Of a stretch of DNA of 64,000 nt, positions 46,742 to 60,700 are shown in pieces (the stretch's first letter is position 1; the number at the start of each line of letters is the position of its first letter). Both the position numbers and the translations under genes were made by a program. The notes beneath the pieces are model-generated. The model had not been told where the DNA came from, did no database searches, and saw only the letters and a list, made by a program, of their open reading frames with translations. The stretch covers positions 420,001 through 484,000 of the forward strand of contig JAQFVV010006222.1 in NCBI GenBank assembly GCA_028023455.1. The letters run 5' to 3'. This DNA comes from Epiperipatus broadwayi. Taxonomy: Eukaryota > Onychophora > Udeonychophora > Euonychophora > Peripatidae.

Positions 46742-48340
46742 TTGTTTATATTTTTGAAAACCATAAACTTTAATTATGTGCTGGCTCCTAAATACATTCC
46801 AGTTAAAACTATTATCTATAATATGGAATCTTTTTTAAAAAATATAGAATTCCAGAATGCTAATTGTATTAGATATCAGGTTTGTGATGTTTTAAAAAAT
46901 ATGAACTCTTCAAAAATTAATTTATTTTGAAGGTAATTTGTTGCTCTTCATGATTGAAAAAGAGATGATTATTGTTATCCTAATATCAGATAAAAGTCAT
47001 GTGACTGTTTTACTTAATCAGCCTTAGTAAAATATTACTTAATAAAGGTAATTAAAAAACATCATTAACATACATAGAAAAATGATAAAACTTGTCATTT
47101 GCTCACCATGAACAAAAATATAAAAATTAAAATTTCTCTCATAGAAGGTTCTTCATTATACCCTAAATTTTATGGGTTATTTAGGATTCATAAATGTGAA
47201 GTACATTGAGACCCATTATATGTGCAATAATTCTCCCACACATTCTATGGCTTGATTTTTAGCAAAAGCTTGCAGCCACTGGCAGGTAATATTTCATCTA
47301 CAATTAAAAATTTAGCTCATTTTATTTTAATATTATTAAAAACTTAAATCAAGCTAAAAATGATTTATAGATTAGTTTGATGTCTCTTCTATGTTTACCA
47401 GTTTTAATGTTGAAAAAGCTCTATCTATAATAGCTCAGTATAATAAATTTGTCTGATTTTATTATTCCATAGACAAAGCATTTCCTTCAAAATACATTAT
47501 TTTATTTATAGATTTCAAGAATATAAACAAGTAAAAGAACTTCCTATGCCCTGTCTTTTATTACCTGTAATTGCTGATCTCTTCGTGAATAATTTTGAGA
47601 ATCAAGTATTAAAAACAGGTAATAAGAGACTTTCCATTTGGCTCAGATATTTTGATGAAATATTGGTTATGTGGCCTTATGGCACTGATACATTGAATTA
47701 TTTTCTACTTCTTCCTAGTGGAAGACATTCTAATGTAAAGTTAACTATGGAAGTTGAAAATAACAAAACACCCATATAAATAGATATTTCAATTCTCATC
47801 ATTATTCTGCTCATATATTTTCTGCAGGAATAAATATTTTGATGACAGTATATAGTTCGTTTAATAAAGATCATCTTACTCAAGAAATACCAATAACAAA
47901 AAACATTCAATATTAATGGTTATACAAAACTATTATATATAAGGCTTTGCATAGTATTGATACCAGAAAGAAAAGATGAAATTAAGAATTCTTCAACTGA
48001 TTCTGTCAATGATAAAGATTGGTAGACTTTCATTAATTTCAATATTAAGACTACCTTTTTCCACTAGCATAAGTCTAAAAACTGAACACTTTTAGAACAC
48101 CAAGGTATTTATAAAATCCCATGATCCTAGTGCTGAAGAAGCAGTGTGAGAATTAGGGATCATAAAAACAGTTTTAAACAAATATTTATTACAGTATCTT
48201 TTACAGTAGACTTTTTTTTTATACAATAGACACATCCCTGACTTTGATGATATTAAAATATAAGCTATTTGGAAAAATATGATGTAAGAGCTGTAAAACA
48301 AGATATTAAATTTTTTTAAAAATCTAACAATTTAAATAGA
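46742..48340 (+). pseudogene. Penelope-like element, nearly full-length, decayed
   Basis: Domains in order: N-terminal INFNYVLAPKYIPVKTIIYN and FQNANCIRYQVCDVLKNM (46755-46900); IVILISDKSHVTVLLN, matching the ADKG block (about 46970); LYPKFYGLFRIHKCEVH (about 47155) and FSKSLQPLAGNISSTIKN; LPVIADLFVNNFE (47565-47605); IWLRYFDEILVMWPYG (47635-47685), where the PLE box Y-(V/F)-DD reads YFDE; NVKLTMEVENN; a thumb/linker region ITKNIQY and NGYTKLLYI; then HQGIYKIP and SVRIRDHKNSFKQ of a GIY-YIG nuclease (48095-48185), and DFDDIKI. Multiple stops and frameshifts and the D-to-E change make it inactive. The linker resembles that of the minus-strand fragment at 45930-46360, so the two are likely one family. 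Confidence 0.88.
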
Positions 48341-48344
48341 TGTG

Positions 48345-50265
48345 AAAAAGTATAATATATTCCAGTATTATGGAAACTCATTATTTTATCTCTTTCTTCT
48401 AAAATCAATTTCAAAAATCACTGACTGTAAACTGGAAGTAAAAAAAAAAAATTAAATCCAACTACTATTAATATTGGATAATTATCTAATGATATACATA
48501 ATAATGAATATTTTTTAATTCATGCACAATCAAAATCCGATTATTCACTTGAGGAAAAACAGTTCATTACAATGTAAATCTTGACAAAGATGAATGTTAT
48601 TTCATAGTAATGTTGGAAAATTAAGAAAACTAGTATATAGTATTATCAAAATAAAAATTGTTCATTGTATATTGTAACAGTATGGATCTTTGGGTAACCT
48701 GGAGTAATAGAAAGTCATCATCAATCCCAGTTACTAGAAAATTTAATATATAAAATTAAATACAAATGCATATGAACAATGAAATGAGCCCGAGAAACCA
48801 ACACAACTGACTATATTAACTATAAGTTCACTCAGCATTACCTAGAATAATCATTCATCATCATGAATAATCAACAATAAGTATCAACAGTCAATCTTGT
48901 GACTGGACTTTGAAATAGGTCTATATAGACCAGGCTAATTATTTAGTCCTTGCCAGCTTGGGGCAGATTATTTAAACATTAATTTGGATGTACAAACTTA
49001 AGTGCTAATCCATCAAAATATATAACAATAAAAACAATAATGCTGGGATACTAAAACATGCTGATCATCATCAATGGTCTGGTCACTTAGTACCCTTAAT
49101 GTACTATCCAACTATAACTTTAATTTCTAATAAATACTAAACTAAATAAACTGTAGTGCATGGACTTTAAAAGATATCCCCTTTACATCAATCCAGGAAC
49201 ATCACCAACTGAATGTCCATAAACACTAAATAAAAAAACCCTTCTATATAACAAACTGTTATACATAAATCTAACTCAGGAACAAAAAGCTCTATAACTA
49301 TTATTGTGAACAAGAATATAATACAACATATAATAATTTATAATATTTTAGGATTAAATAAATTCACTGGAATAATTTTAACAAGGAAATGTCAATTTAT
49401 TAATAACAATTAAAATGAAATTAAGGTCAGCTGAGCATGCCATAAATATAAATTTGACATGCTGATTTTGATTAATGTATAAAAAAATATGTTATTACAT
49501 TGTCATTTACAAATATGTCAATACATCAAACACCTATAAATAAGCACACTGATGCGTGATGCAATAATTTATGAACATATTTGAATTGTCATAAACCTTT
49601 GAATGAAATTCATTTTTATAATACATAATTAATGACTGATTTAACACATGTGTATGTGCATGGAAATAGAGTATACACATTAGCTTTTAAAAAAAATAAA
49701 CCTAATAAACCATATTATGTTTTCTGAATATGCAGTTAATTCACTGTCAAAAAACATAGGAGCATTCATATGTGCTATATAATAATTTAAAATTTAACAT
49801 GTTTGAATTGCCATAGACTTATACAAAAAACTTAATTTATTTTCAATAATACATAAATGCACTTGTATGATGTGTGAATATATAGACCAAAATAAATAAT
49901 ATAAATTAAAACTTATTAATTAGCCTCTTTTCTTTTTTTATGGAAAGTAAAAGTTTTTCTTTTAAAAAAATTATCATTTGAAAAGTTTTCTTTAAAATTC
50001 AGATCCTTGTGGTCTCATTTTCAATATTTTCAAATATATATATATATTTGGAGTTTTCCTCTCTCTTTTTTATTTTATAAATATTATCAGAACGAATAAT
50101 TTTCTAGACACAAATGCCATTTATTATTTTTTTTCCATGTTTTATTTTTAGTTGACAAAAGTCATTTACTTTTAAAATTTGTTAATTAGAAATTTTAAAT
50201 ATCATTTCAAAAAATTATTTAAAATATTATTGTTCTCAATATATATAACACTTCTCAACAGCTGT

Positions 50266-50268
<3 letters not shown>
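48345..50268. other. No recognisable features
   Basis: AT-rich spacer, 1.9 kb. The only local structure seen is the palindrome GTCTATATAGAC at 48919. Confidence 0.55.

Positions 50269-50324
<56 letters not shown>
50269..50324. repeat. (AT)n microsatellite at the end of the long inverted repeat
   Basis: About 54 bases of AT dinucleotides run directly into TGTACCCT, the outer end of the right arm. The left arm has the same junction with a shorter tract (2714-2726), so the tract may be part of the element. Confidence 0.9.
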
Positions 50325-50327
<3 letters not shown>

Positions 50328-53157
50328 ACCCTCACTTCTCGATATATGATATAATTTAAAATATGACTAGCTCAATCAAATCATTATGCTCGGCTAAAAT
50401 ATGTACAACTATCTTTAATATATTTTTATAATATTATAACTTATCAGATTTATTACAAACTTATCAAAAATTAATATAGTTCAATATTATGTACTAATTA
50501 AATAAATATTTACTAAAATCATGAGACTGTGAAGTGAAGTTACAATTGGTAATCAGATTTACATTGAGTCAATGTCTCTCCAAGACACTGTCTCAATGGC
50601 ATAAGAATACTATTACTTCTAATTATCTCATTACTAACTCTACAGCGCTCTTATGACTTTTATAAATGAAATATCTTTAATAATAATAGATAAATAAATC
50701 TCAATCTATTGTTAAGAAAATATAATTAAAATGATCTCAGGTTCTTCTAATTATCTTAAAGTAATAATAATTCATGTAGATAGGAATGATAAGGGATTTA
50801 ATATCAAACCTAAATACACCAAACTTATTCTAATAATAATCACTAACAATAATAATCTTTAGGGTATATCTTAATCTTATCTATTGGGTTATACTTTTAA
50901 TCATTAAGAAAATAAACAAATCATATGCATGTCTTCATTTCCATATAGTATCTTAATTTTAAAATAAACCAAAATCTTATAATTTAACAATCTGTGGCAA
51001 TAAATAATCTTATACTCTTATATTGTGCATTATAATTACTTTATGACCATTGTAATATTATATGTTAATGTCAATCAATTTCTATAAATTATATTAATAA
51101 AATACTGTGTTTCTTTCTCAAATAATAAATAATAAATTCATATTGTGCAAAATATTATGTACATTCAAATTATCTGTTGTCAAATGTTGTGGTGTAAAAT
51201 AATGAATTCAACACATCCTTTAAACAACTTAACAAATTTATTTACATTAACTTTAACAAATAATTTATTTACACTATTTACATTTAAATGGAACTAAAGA
51301 AAATAAAAAAATAAGAAAAATAATAATACAAGATTTTTACACTGTTATTATTTCCATAACTATAAGTAGATAATTTATACATTTCAGAGAATGTTTTATT
51401 AATAAAATTCAATTAAGTTTATGACTTTAATTTACATAAACATTACTTATTATCAATTAATATAAGAAAAGATTTTATGTAAGGTATCATTCATGTAGCA
51501 TGTATGTAAATAAACAAACTTTAATAATTAAAAATGCTATTTCACATAAGTCCTACTGTTATTTATATTATAATGTATAAGGCTGTATTACATTTATTAT
51601 CAGTATGACTCAAATATTAATTAATGTATCAACTGATATAACTTTGTAGTATAATAACACCCATTAACTATCACTGTTTATTTCATTCCGATATAATATC
51701 ATACTACATGTTTTATTAAAATATGCAATACGTATATGTATCTTTAAAAACTAATATTTTAAAATTATTCAATAATTTCAACTTTTATAAAGTACAATGT
51801 TAAACAAAATTCTATGATTCTTTGCCATTTTAAATCATTACTTTTCTTTACTTATTATTCCTATTCCTTTATAAAACTACTACATACAAAAGTCATTTAA
51901 ACCCTATTTAATTTCAGTAAAAAAACAAATGACCAATTTTAAAACAAACATAATAATAACGATCCAAACTCTCCTATACCTCATCATCTATTTACAATAA
52001 GCCTTCAATCAAAAATATAAATTTCTATGTAAAATTAACGTAACTCATCTAATAAAAATAAAATAAAATATAGACCTTATATACTTCTTACTAACTTTAA
52101 AAGGAAAAAAAAAAAATAACTTACACTAGTATAATAAATCTAATTTATAATATTGGAACAGAAACATTAAAATTCATTCACGAAAGAATCATATAATTAT
52201 TTCTAAGGTATCATATCACGTTGTACTAAATTTATATCATCAATTTAAAAATATGCATATTAAAATAAAACTGCTATTGTTAATCTTGTGCGTGTATATT
52301 ATTTAAACATTAATACATTCATTCAATAATCATATAACATTTGGTTGATCTAAAGAAAACATAGTAAATACATCAAATTATTATTATTATTACACAATTT
52401 TTTACCATAAATGATACTTCAATGTACAGTCCGTCATATGATGTCCTCCAGGATTCCAGTTTTACAAAATAATTACACATTTACACTCAACAATTATTCT
52501 TTAAAATATTACGTGTTGTATAATTATAAAATAAACTTTATGCAAATAAAAGTTATATTAGTATTTAGTTACTATTTTAAAAAAAAAAATGTAAATGTAC
52601 CTTTCCTATCTTTAATAAATCAATAATTAATGAAAGATTTATGTTAGTTAATAAATAAAAATGTTACATAACATCCAACGGTGTTTTCATCCAGTTGTCA
52701 TTGTTCTTTTTCCTAGGCACAAATTTTCACTAAACATTACTTCCTTTTCCGGTACATCACGTGTTCTTTAAAAGTTTTTATGATAAAAAATGAAAACGTT
52801 CTTTTTTTAAAAAATAAATAAAAATAAAAGTCAGTTCCATCAGAAAACAAAAATAAAATTAAAATAGTTTATGAGATCCGACTTCATTTCTTCTTAAGGA
52901 AAAATATTATTATTTAAAAGTTATTATTTTTAGAATTAGTCTCTAATTTACAAAGTTCTGATTTAATTATTTTTAATTGATTTGATTTGGAATATCCACG
53001 TAGATTTGCGCATTCCATAATAGATATTCAGGTAAGATTACTTTTAAAGTCTTTTGTATGACCAGCGTTTAGACTCTAATAATATCATAATTTTATTTAT
53101 AAGTATTTCTTTACTTATTAAATCTCCAATCTATTTGCCTTTTAAAATTGTCAGAAT
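50325..53157 (-). repeat. Right arm of the long dispersed inverted repeat
   Basis: This is the reverse complement of 1-2713 over its entire length with scattered indels. The G/C skew is the mirror image: 51901-51960 has 10 C and 2 G. No coding potential is visible on either strand beyond short unsupported open stretches (for example 52411-52626). The comparable region of the left copy lies outside the window past this point. Confidence 0.8.
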
Positions 53158-54656
53158 TTAGTCTTTTATACCATAAAGACTTAACAAGGCAAATATTTAT
53201 ACAATTACTGTTACATATTATATCTTTACCAAGATATATTTAAATTTAGAATTTACAAATACTTGCTTCATAAAGAAGTATTTCTCATTTTTTTAAATAT
53301 TTGTTTTATAAAAATTAATTACGATCAGCTTTTAAATTTATACCAGGTCCAACGTATTATTTTTAAGCATCTAATAACTCTGCTAGTCAATCCAGCGTTT
53401 GTTACTTTTTCAGTATAAAGTCTCCAATACATTTTATCCTTACACGATGTCCTCATGATTATTTGATAGTAAATTGAGCATTAATAGGAAACGATCAATA
53501 GGGAACTACAATAAATTAACACTGCATATTCATCGGTAACTTTTATAAATTATTTTAAAACTACTCTCTTATAATTTTAAAACGATTTTGATAGCGTCTA
53601 TAATCACTTAGCTATTTTTAATAGCACCTTTTACTTTAAGAATTTCAATCACAAGTCCTCTCTAAACAATTGAACCTTGGTTTTATACCGGAAGAAAACT
53701 CCCACTTGATTGGTGAATTAAACAATTGATTTGCTAGCTTATTTACATATTTCACCAACAAGACAGAATTAAAAATAAATAATGACTTATTTAATATTTA
53801 TTATTTATCACATTATTAAATTCTTAAATTAATATTCATCATTTATTTAAATCCATTAAACATTTTTTAAAATATACTTTCTTACTTTATTTCACGTTTA
53901 ACTTTTTATAAGATTATTTTTATAAACAAACTAAGTCTATTTTTATTCGTTATGTTTTTAAACAGTATTTTAAAAATCAGATTTAATATTTCACATTAAT
54001 TATCTTTATTTTTATTTCATGATAGCAAATATAATATTTATAAATTTTACAACAGAATTTTTAAAATAGCTTTGCAACTTTACTAAAATACTCCGAAGCA
54101 TGTGTGTATGTATTTTAATTAACATCTGTTTTTTTACAACAGAGCTACAGACGCTTGAAATAATCTAAAAATAAACTAACAATACATTTTTTAAAAATAA
54201 ATATTTTTAAAATAAATAATATATTACAACAGCTTTTAAAATAATAATTCGATATTATAAAAATCCAACATTAATCTTCTATCATGGAACACTAATAATT
54301 AAAATATTTATATTCATTTATTAAATATTAATTTTTATCAACAATAAATATATGCATTTAATTTTAACTTGTCTTTTAAAACTTTAACTTTAAACATTTA
54401 TTTATTAAATTTATTAATGCAGTATTGCTTATGGCCAGTTTTCCCAACCATATACTATTATCATTCCCATTGAAATGTCTCTCTCAAACATCAGCACAAT
54501 TTTTACATATCAAACACTCATGAATTACTTTAGTTACACTTTTTAAAAAGATTGTCATAAATAAAATTCACATCATATAGCTAAATATATCTTAAATTTA
54601 AAATTTTTTAATTAGATGGATACAACAATTTATGGAGACCCATACAAAAGGGCACA
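53158..54656 (-). repeat. Probable continuation of the long repeat unit, up to a second (AT)n
   Basis: Composition stays similar (very AT-rich, C over G) until AAAAGGGCACA at 54646-54656, after which a long (AT)n tract begins. Read inward, the two ends are TGTACCCT and TGTGCCCT, an 8-base near-perfect inverted pair. The unit between the two tracts is about 4.3 kb. Whether this is one element cannot be tested here, because the other copy is cut by the window edge. Confidence 0.45.
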
Positions 54657-54766
<110 letters not shown>

Positions 54767-54807
54767 GTAACTTTATCTGCAAATAGATAAAACAGTATAT
54801 GTATAAA

Positions 54808-54960
54808 CTAATTCTTCAGCAAGCTGATGGATTCTCTGAGTAAGCTGGTCACTTCTAAACAATAGACTGGCATATTGTCATCTTCAGAAAAGATATAATT
54901 CAGTAACTGTTGACCTACAATCATCTCCCTTTTGTTTAGAATTTGATACACTTCAGGCAT
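54808..54960 (-). pseudogene. Short coding-like fragment, unrecognised
   Basis: A minus-strand frame from ATG at 54960 runs 50 codons to TAG (54808-54810): MPEVYQILNKREMIVGQQLL, then NYIFSEDDNMPVYCLEVTSL and LRESISLLKN. Composition is protein-like compared with the surroundings. Upstream another frame reads VKVHYSRVWIYMEVKGAFYV (about 55050-54995). It may be the decayed 3' end of a retrocopy or a last exon. The family is unknown. Confidence 0.3.
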
Positions 54961-55099
54961 ACTCTTAATACATGATATGGGCTATGGAGAACATAGAAAG
55001 CACCCTTTACTTCCATGTAAATCCAAACTCTACTGTAGTGGACTTTTACATTCTTTCCTTCAGTTATAACTTAATGGTAACTCTATCATAATCTGTAAA

Positions 55100-57330
55100 A
55101 AAATCTCTCTATTCTTTTTCGCAACCTTTTTATAGTTAGGGTAAAAAAAATAGCAATTGAAAATGTTTTCCCTATCTTGACTGAAAAGAGTTAATGTCTC
55201 TTTTCAATTTAACTTAATCCTTTGAAAAACAACTTTGTGAAATTTTATCAAAATACATTACACAAACATTCATTAAAAAAATTTTGCCTCACAAAACAGA
55301 TAGTGGAATTTTATAATTACAAGTATATCTATTGTAACATAAAACATGTTTGTTTTAATTTCAATATCAGAGTTAATAAATATTAATTATACCTTTTTAA
55401 ATGTTTAATTTATAATAATCTTTTTTTAATTCAAAATTCTTTAATCCCTAACTGTTAATCCAGTGTAATATAGAAAATATCTATACAAATGTGTTTATTT
55501 GTGTTTCCTTTCAACTTTATATATATACACTACTATGTTGTATGCAATGACACACATAACCATCTCAATATATATTAAATACAACAACATAAATTTCACA
55601 GGTGAATTAAAGTATTATCACTCTAAAAATGATTCAATACTTTTAAACATTTTCAGAAATTATGATTTGAAACTAAAAAAACATAATACTAGTTAAGATG
55701 AAAAATTATTATCAGAATTACATGTGGTCATATATCATTAGATATTTTTTTTGATAGTGTTCTTTAAAAATAATTTGCATGAAATGCTTTGAATAATAAT
55801 GTATTTATATTTTCCAATGTAAGGGTTTTGTAGTGTAGTGGTAATGTTTGAATCATGGTCTGGTAAACTAGAATATTCTTTCAAATTTTAACTAGAATAA
55901 AATTTTCTTTTTATAGAGATAGCTTATAAACAAATCCAAAATACATTCAATATTGATCTAAATGGATAGTTTAAAAAATGCATTCTCCTTCATTGTTTTT
56001 CCATGAAAAAATAATTATTTTGAAGTGGGCTGCTTAAAAGAATTTTTACTAATTTACCATTATCTTCTGCAACAATTCTTTTTGCATTTCAAAGTAATTT
56101 AAAATTTTATGTAGTTTTTGTTGCAATGTGAGGCACATTAACTAGTAGCTAAATCACTTTCATATGGTCAATAACATTAGTATAAAGTATCCTAAATTCA
56201 AATTCAGGTCAAAGATCATGAAATATGTATATTATACTATTACACCATAAGGTCCTTATAAAAAAGTAGGTTCCATAACTATTTCAAACTTTTCTAGAAA
56301 ATAGTATTGAAAAAGATCAGCCTATGAAAAACTTTAAATATTGTAAAATATCAAGTAAGGTTGTTAATCACTGTTGTAACAAAAACATATCAAAGTAATT
56401 GCTATATCAATCACTTTCACAGTGATAACAATATTTGAAATATAATAATATATATGCTTCTCATTTTGACATTAATTCTTGTTTCTGTAAATTTTTTTTG
56501 TCAATTTTTTTTCTATTTTAAATATAAACACAAATATCCAAAACAAAACTTACAAGCTTAAGAGCATTGGGTCATGTGATCTATGACTCTTATTTTGACT
56601 AAATATAGGTATACACTTTATAGACTGGGTACGTTTGATCACATCCACTTTTTAAAGTAATTGAATTCTCTATCTCAATTCTGAAAAGGTTGACAGTTAT
56701 CTCAATGTAACCTAAAAATATATATTAAAAAAAAAAAAATCATCTTTTTAAAATGACTCCTCTCTTGAAATCAACCAGTTTGAAAAATAGTTTAGCACTT
56801 GAATTTTTAAAAATAGTCAAGTGTACAGCAATTACATTTGAGTTCATGAATTTCTGTATATATAGGAAGTATATTATTTCACTATGAGGGCATTTCAATG
56901 CTTATTTTATCTTTTACCAGTTCCAGATAAACTAATTGTGATTTTCTGTTTTAAAATGTTTTCTTCTGATAAGTAACTTTAGTTTTTTATTTTAGCTTTA
57001 GGCAATAATGATTTTGTTTGAACTCATTCTAACAATGATGGTATCTCTATTGTATTAATTTCCAGTAAAATCATTTTTTTTATGAACATTATGAAAATTT
57101 CTCTTTTTCATTGTAGGGCTAATCCAACATTTAAGAAGAATTGCTTAACATGTCTCCCAATGATTTCCTATTGTACTAATTGTCAATTTCCATTTCTTTT
57201 ATTTTCAAAGTAATATTGAAAACAACATTAAATACGAAAACAGGGAATAGCACTCCATACATACTATTTTTAATTCCAGAATAAATAAGTAAATAAAAAA
57301 AATTAAATTTAGCTAACATGACTGACAACA
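55100..57330. other. No recognisable gene; one tRNA-like fragment
   Basis: AT-rich spacer. At 55823-55870 GTAGTGTAGTGGTAATG followed by AATCATGGTCTGG resembles the fragment at 5172, perhaps another remnant of an old tRNA-like SINE. Nothing else was recognised. Confidence 0.5.
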
Positions 57331-57342
57331 AATTGTTTAGAT

Positions 57343-57740
57343 CAGGAGTCCCCAACCCTATGCCCGCGGGCATCATGGTGCCTGCAGACCATTTTACACG
57401 TGACCACCACTATCCGAACACGATAAAAAATTATTTATCTGATACAAATAAATTTAATTTTTAAAATTTCTTATAAATTATTGTATTATATTGTAATCAA
57501 ATTATAGGGCATACTATACTTTTACAACGTAAAAATATAAATGTTAATTATATGTTAAAATTTTATTTTTGAAATAAATATTTTTTTGTACATTATGCGT
57601 ATTATTAACAATATCCAACTATAAATTTACATTGAAAAAATCAATGGTGCCCACCACCTGGTTGAAAAAATAAATAGTGCCCACCATCTGGCCAGTATTA
57701 TAGAATGTGCTCTTAAGTGCAAAAAGGTTGGGGATCCCTG
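57343..57740. mobile_element. hAT-type MITE, 398 bp, with perfect 8-bp target duplication
   Basis: GTTTAGAT lies at 57335-57342 and 57741-57748. The ends are CAGGAGTCCCCAACCCTATG and the complement of CAGGGATCCCCAACCTTTTT, near-identical terminal inverted repeats of the hAT class. The interior has no transposase; it contains a short tandem repeat, GGTGCCCACCACCTGG / AGTGCCCACCATCTGG (57645 and 57675). Its termini differ from those of the hAT at 37939, so it depended on another hAT lineage. Confidence 0.95.
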
Positions 57741-57749
57741 GTTTAGATT

Positions 57750-60700
57750 GACAATGTTGTAGTGAAAGTCTAATATTTTGATATATTAGATGATTTTTTT
57801 TTATTTCCATATATAGCCTTTTGTCTTTTAATCATGTTTTTTTTTTTTTTTTTTTTGCAAATTGCAAATATTATTGCCAGAAGCTATTTCTGTTTTAAAA
57901 CATTTTTTTTTTTTTTGAGTTTAAATAGTTTATATAATATTATTATGTAACATTTTTCAAAAATCAAGCTGAAAATTTGACAATAAACTGTAAAGAATAA
58001 TGTAATTTACATAAACCAAATAATATAATATAAAAAGATACAAACTTTGATTGTTATAATCTTAAAATATTGCTGTATCTGATTGCAAATAAAATGTTTA
58101 CTTTTAGAAACTGTTTTTAAGAGTAATATTTTACTCTATTCATACACTTCAAAGCTTGTGTAATCAATAGGCACTATATAACAGGCTTTTTTGACTTATT
58201 TAGCTATCTTAAGAATAGCTAGAATTTTCTATTCATAATCTAGCCAAAACATTTAATTCTTTTACGCTTTCCAAGCTAATAAGCAAATATTCAAAAATAT
58301 CTAAAAATCAAACTTCAAGTTAACTTTTTAGTATAGTTATAAAGATGAGACAATAGACCAATAACTATTTTAAAATCCTTAAGGATTTTTCACTTTTTGG
58401 ATAGCTATTGGATGTTTTATTGGCTCTGTATTTAAAAATTCTAGATATAAAATTGTAATCTGAATATTAGATATTGCTCTCTGTGATTTAGTACGCTGGT
58501 TGAGAGCAGAACTCAAGAGCTAAAGATTCCTGGATGGACTTTCAAATGAGTAAAATATTATGTTTTGCTGTCATTTGAGAACTCCTCAGTCATTCCAAGA
58601 AGACACTGGCTAATAATATTGACTTTGCATTTTTTTTTAAATTATTGAAAGTCAGCAAAAAGTAAATAAATAACATGGTTGCAATGGTATTCTCAAAGAT
58701 AATTAACTAATACACAATTAAACATTGATTATAGGTTTTTCAATAAATCTTTAATTTGAAGCATGATTCAAATTTTAAAAAAGTATCTTAAAAATATGGA
58801 AAGAAAAAAAATATGGTATAATATAAAATGTAGTTTTCTAAAGATCATGGTTAACCAGAAAAGTAGGGTGACAACTAGAAAGTCAATTGCACTTTTTAAT
58901 GGACACAAGAGTCTTCCAAAAATAGACACATCTTAAATTGTAATAAAAAAGAAGATGATGAGAGAAACTAATACAAAGAAATGAAAAAAAAATTGAAAAG
59001 TGAAGACATATAAATATATATATATATAGAAAAATATATATACATATATGTAATTTCAGATTATAAGAAAATCAAAATGTTTAATATTTATTCAAAGAAA
59101 GCCAATGACATATAATTACAAATGTTGCAGCATGTTCATTACAAAATCATCATTCAGAATATAAATATGGAATGAATTCATAAAAACCTGATACAGCGAT
59201 AACAGATTAAAAAAAGTGATTATTTATGAATTGGCATATGAAAAACAGAAATGTGAACCAAATGACATCCCTGCAAAAATTAATAAACTAATTAATGAAA
59301 AGAATAAATTCAAATCAACAGTTATTGTCCGGATCCACAAATATTTCAAATAATAATTTTAGATAGATTACATTTTCGAGCCTTGAAATATTTCTTAAAA
59401 TCGATAAAATCTAAAACAATTACAGAATTTAATTTTACATATATATCTATTAAAGCATACAGATAAACATAAATGGCTGGATTCAAGTACAGAGTAAAAG
59501 AGAAATAAACAAATAAAAGCATTTTCATTATTATAAAGAGAGGGGGGAAAAATAAGGAGAATCTAATTTAGTTAAACATATTTATTCTTTTCAAAGAATC
59601 AATCATTTTATTAAAATTAGTATTTGTTTTAAAAACATTTTAATATTTTTTTTTTTTAAAAAAATAAATAAACACATATACCTTCAAGATACTAGAAAAT
59701 AAAGTGACCTTAATTGAAATGTAGAAATATAAATGTAAAATTTTATTTCATTTTTTATTCTATTGTTAAAATTATTTTCTTGTTTAAACAATATTAATAT
59801 TATATTTCCTTTAAAGAAAAATAATGAAAATCTTGAGTTAAAAAAAAAAAAGATCTAAAATTTCGTTATTGATTAAAGTAAATACATATACAAACAAACT
59901 ATTTTTTACAAAAAAAAATAATCTAACAAACAATTACGTAAACACACATCTCCATGGTTATTACAGGACTTTTCATGTTATTACATCTTTTTACTATATA
60001 TTAAACGATGCATTTAAGCTCCCTCTATCCCTACTCAAAAATAAAACATTTATCTCAAAACATTACTCAAGATGGCATGTTTCTTATATACATGAAGGTA
60101 TAAGGCACATCATTTCTTTTTTTTTTTTTGCTTATTTAATTCTAATAAACAATAAAATACTTAAACTATATATATATATTATTTCTATTACATAATTTAT
60201 TAAAGAATAAATGATAAAATAAAATATATAAAGTAATTAGACTAGTATGGTTATAAATGGGATTATTTGGTATTTATTACATTATCATAATGATTTATAT
60301 ATTTTAAATTTAATATTTCAATACACTGATAAATATATATGCATTTAATAGAAAAAATAAATATTTTATATAAATTTTACATAAGCAGCAGAGCACTAAA
60401 ACAGTTATTATAACTCTAATTGTAAAACACTTTTTGTGGATAATATAAAATGTTAGATAATGTGGTAAATGTTAACTTTATGATTGTATACTGATTTAAA
60501 ATGTTAATAGAGTTAATAAAAATACTATAAAGATGATGTGCATTACACATTGTACAATTTTGCTAATAGCAGAAAAATGTGATAACATTAACACTGTAAA
60601 ATTTGACAAAAATGTTTTATTACTGCAAATCTAACTTTTAAAAAATCAGGATTTATATAAACATTTCCTGGTTTGCTTAGGGAAAAAATGAAGCTATCAT

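Noticed and set aside
48121-48163. Possible hammerhead: CTGAAGA flanked by ATGATCCTAG and TTAGGGATCAT
   Set aside because: The stretch is better explained as the GIY-YIG coding region of the PLE (GIYKIP followed by SVRIRDHKNSFKQ); stem II and the GAAA box are missing.
59869-60195. 108-codon plus-strand open stretch
   Set aside because: Its amino-acid composition follows the local A/T content (Lys, Asn, Tyr, Ile) and it has no motif or context.
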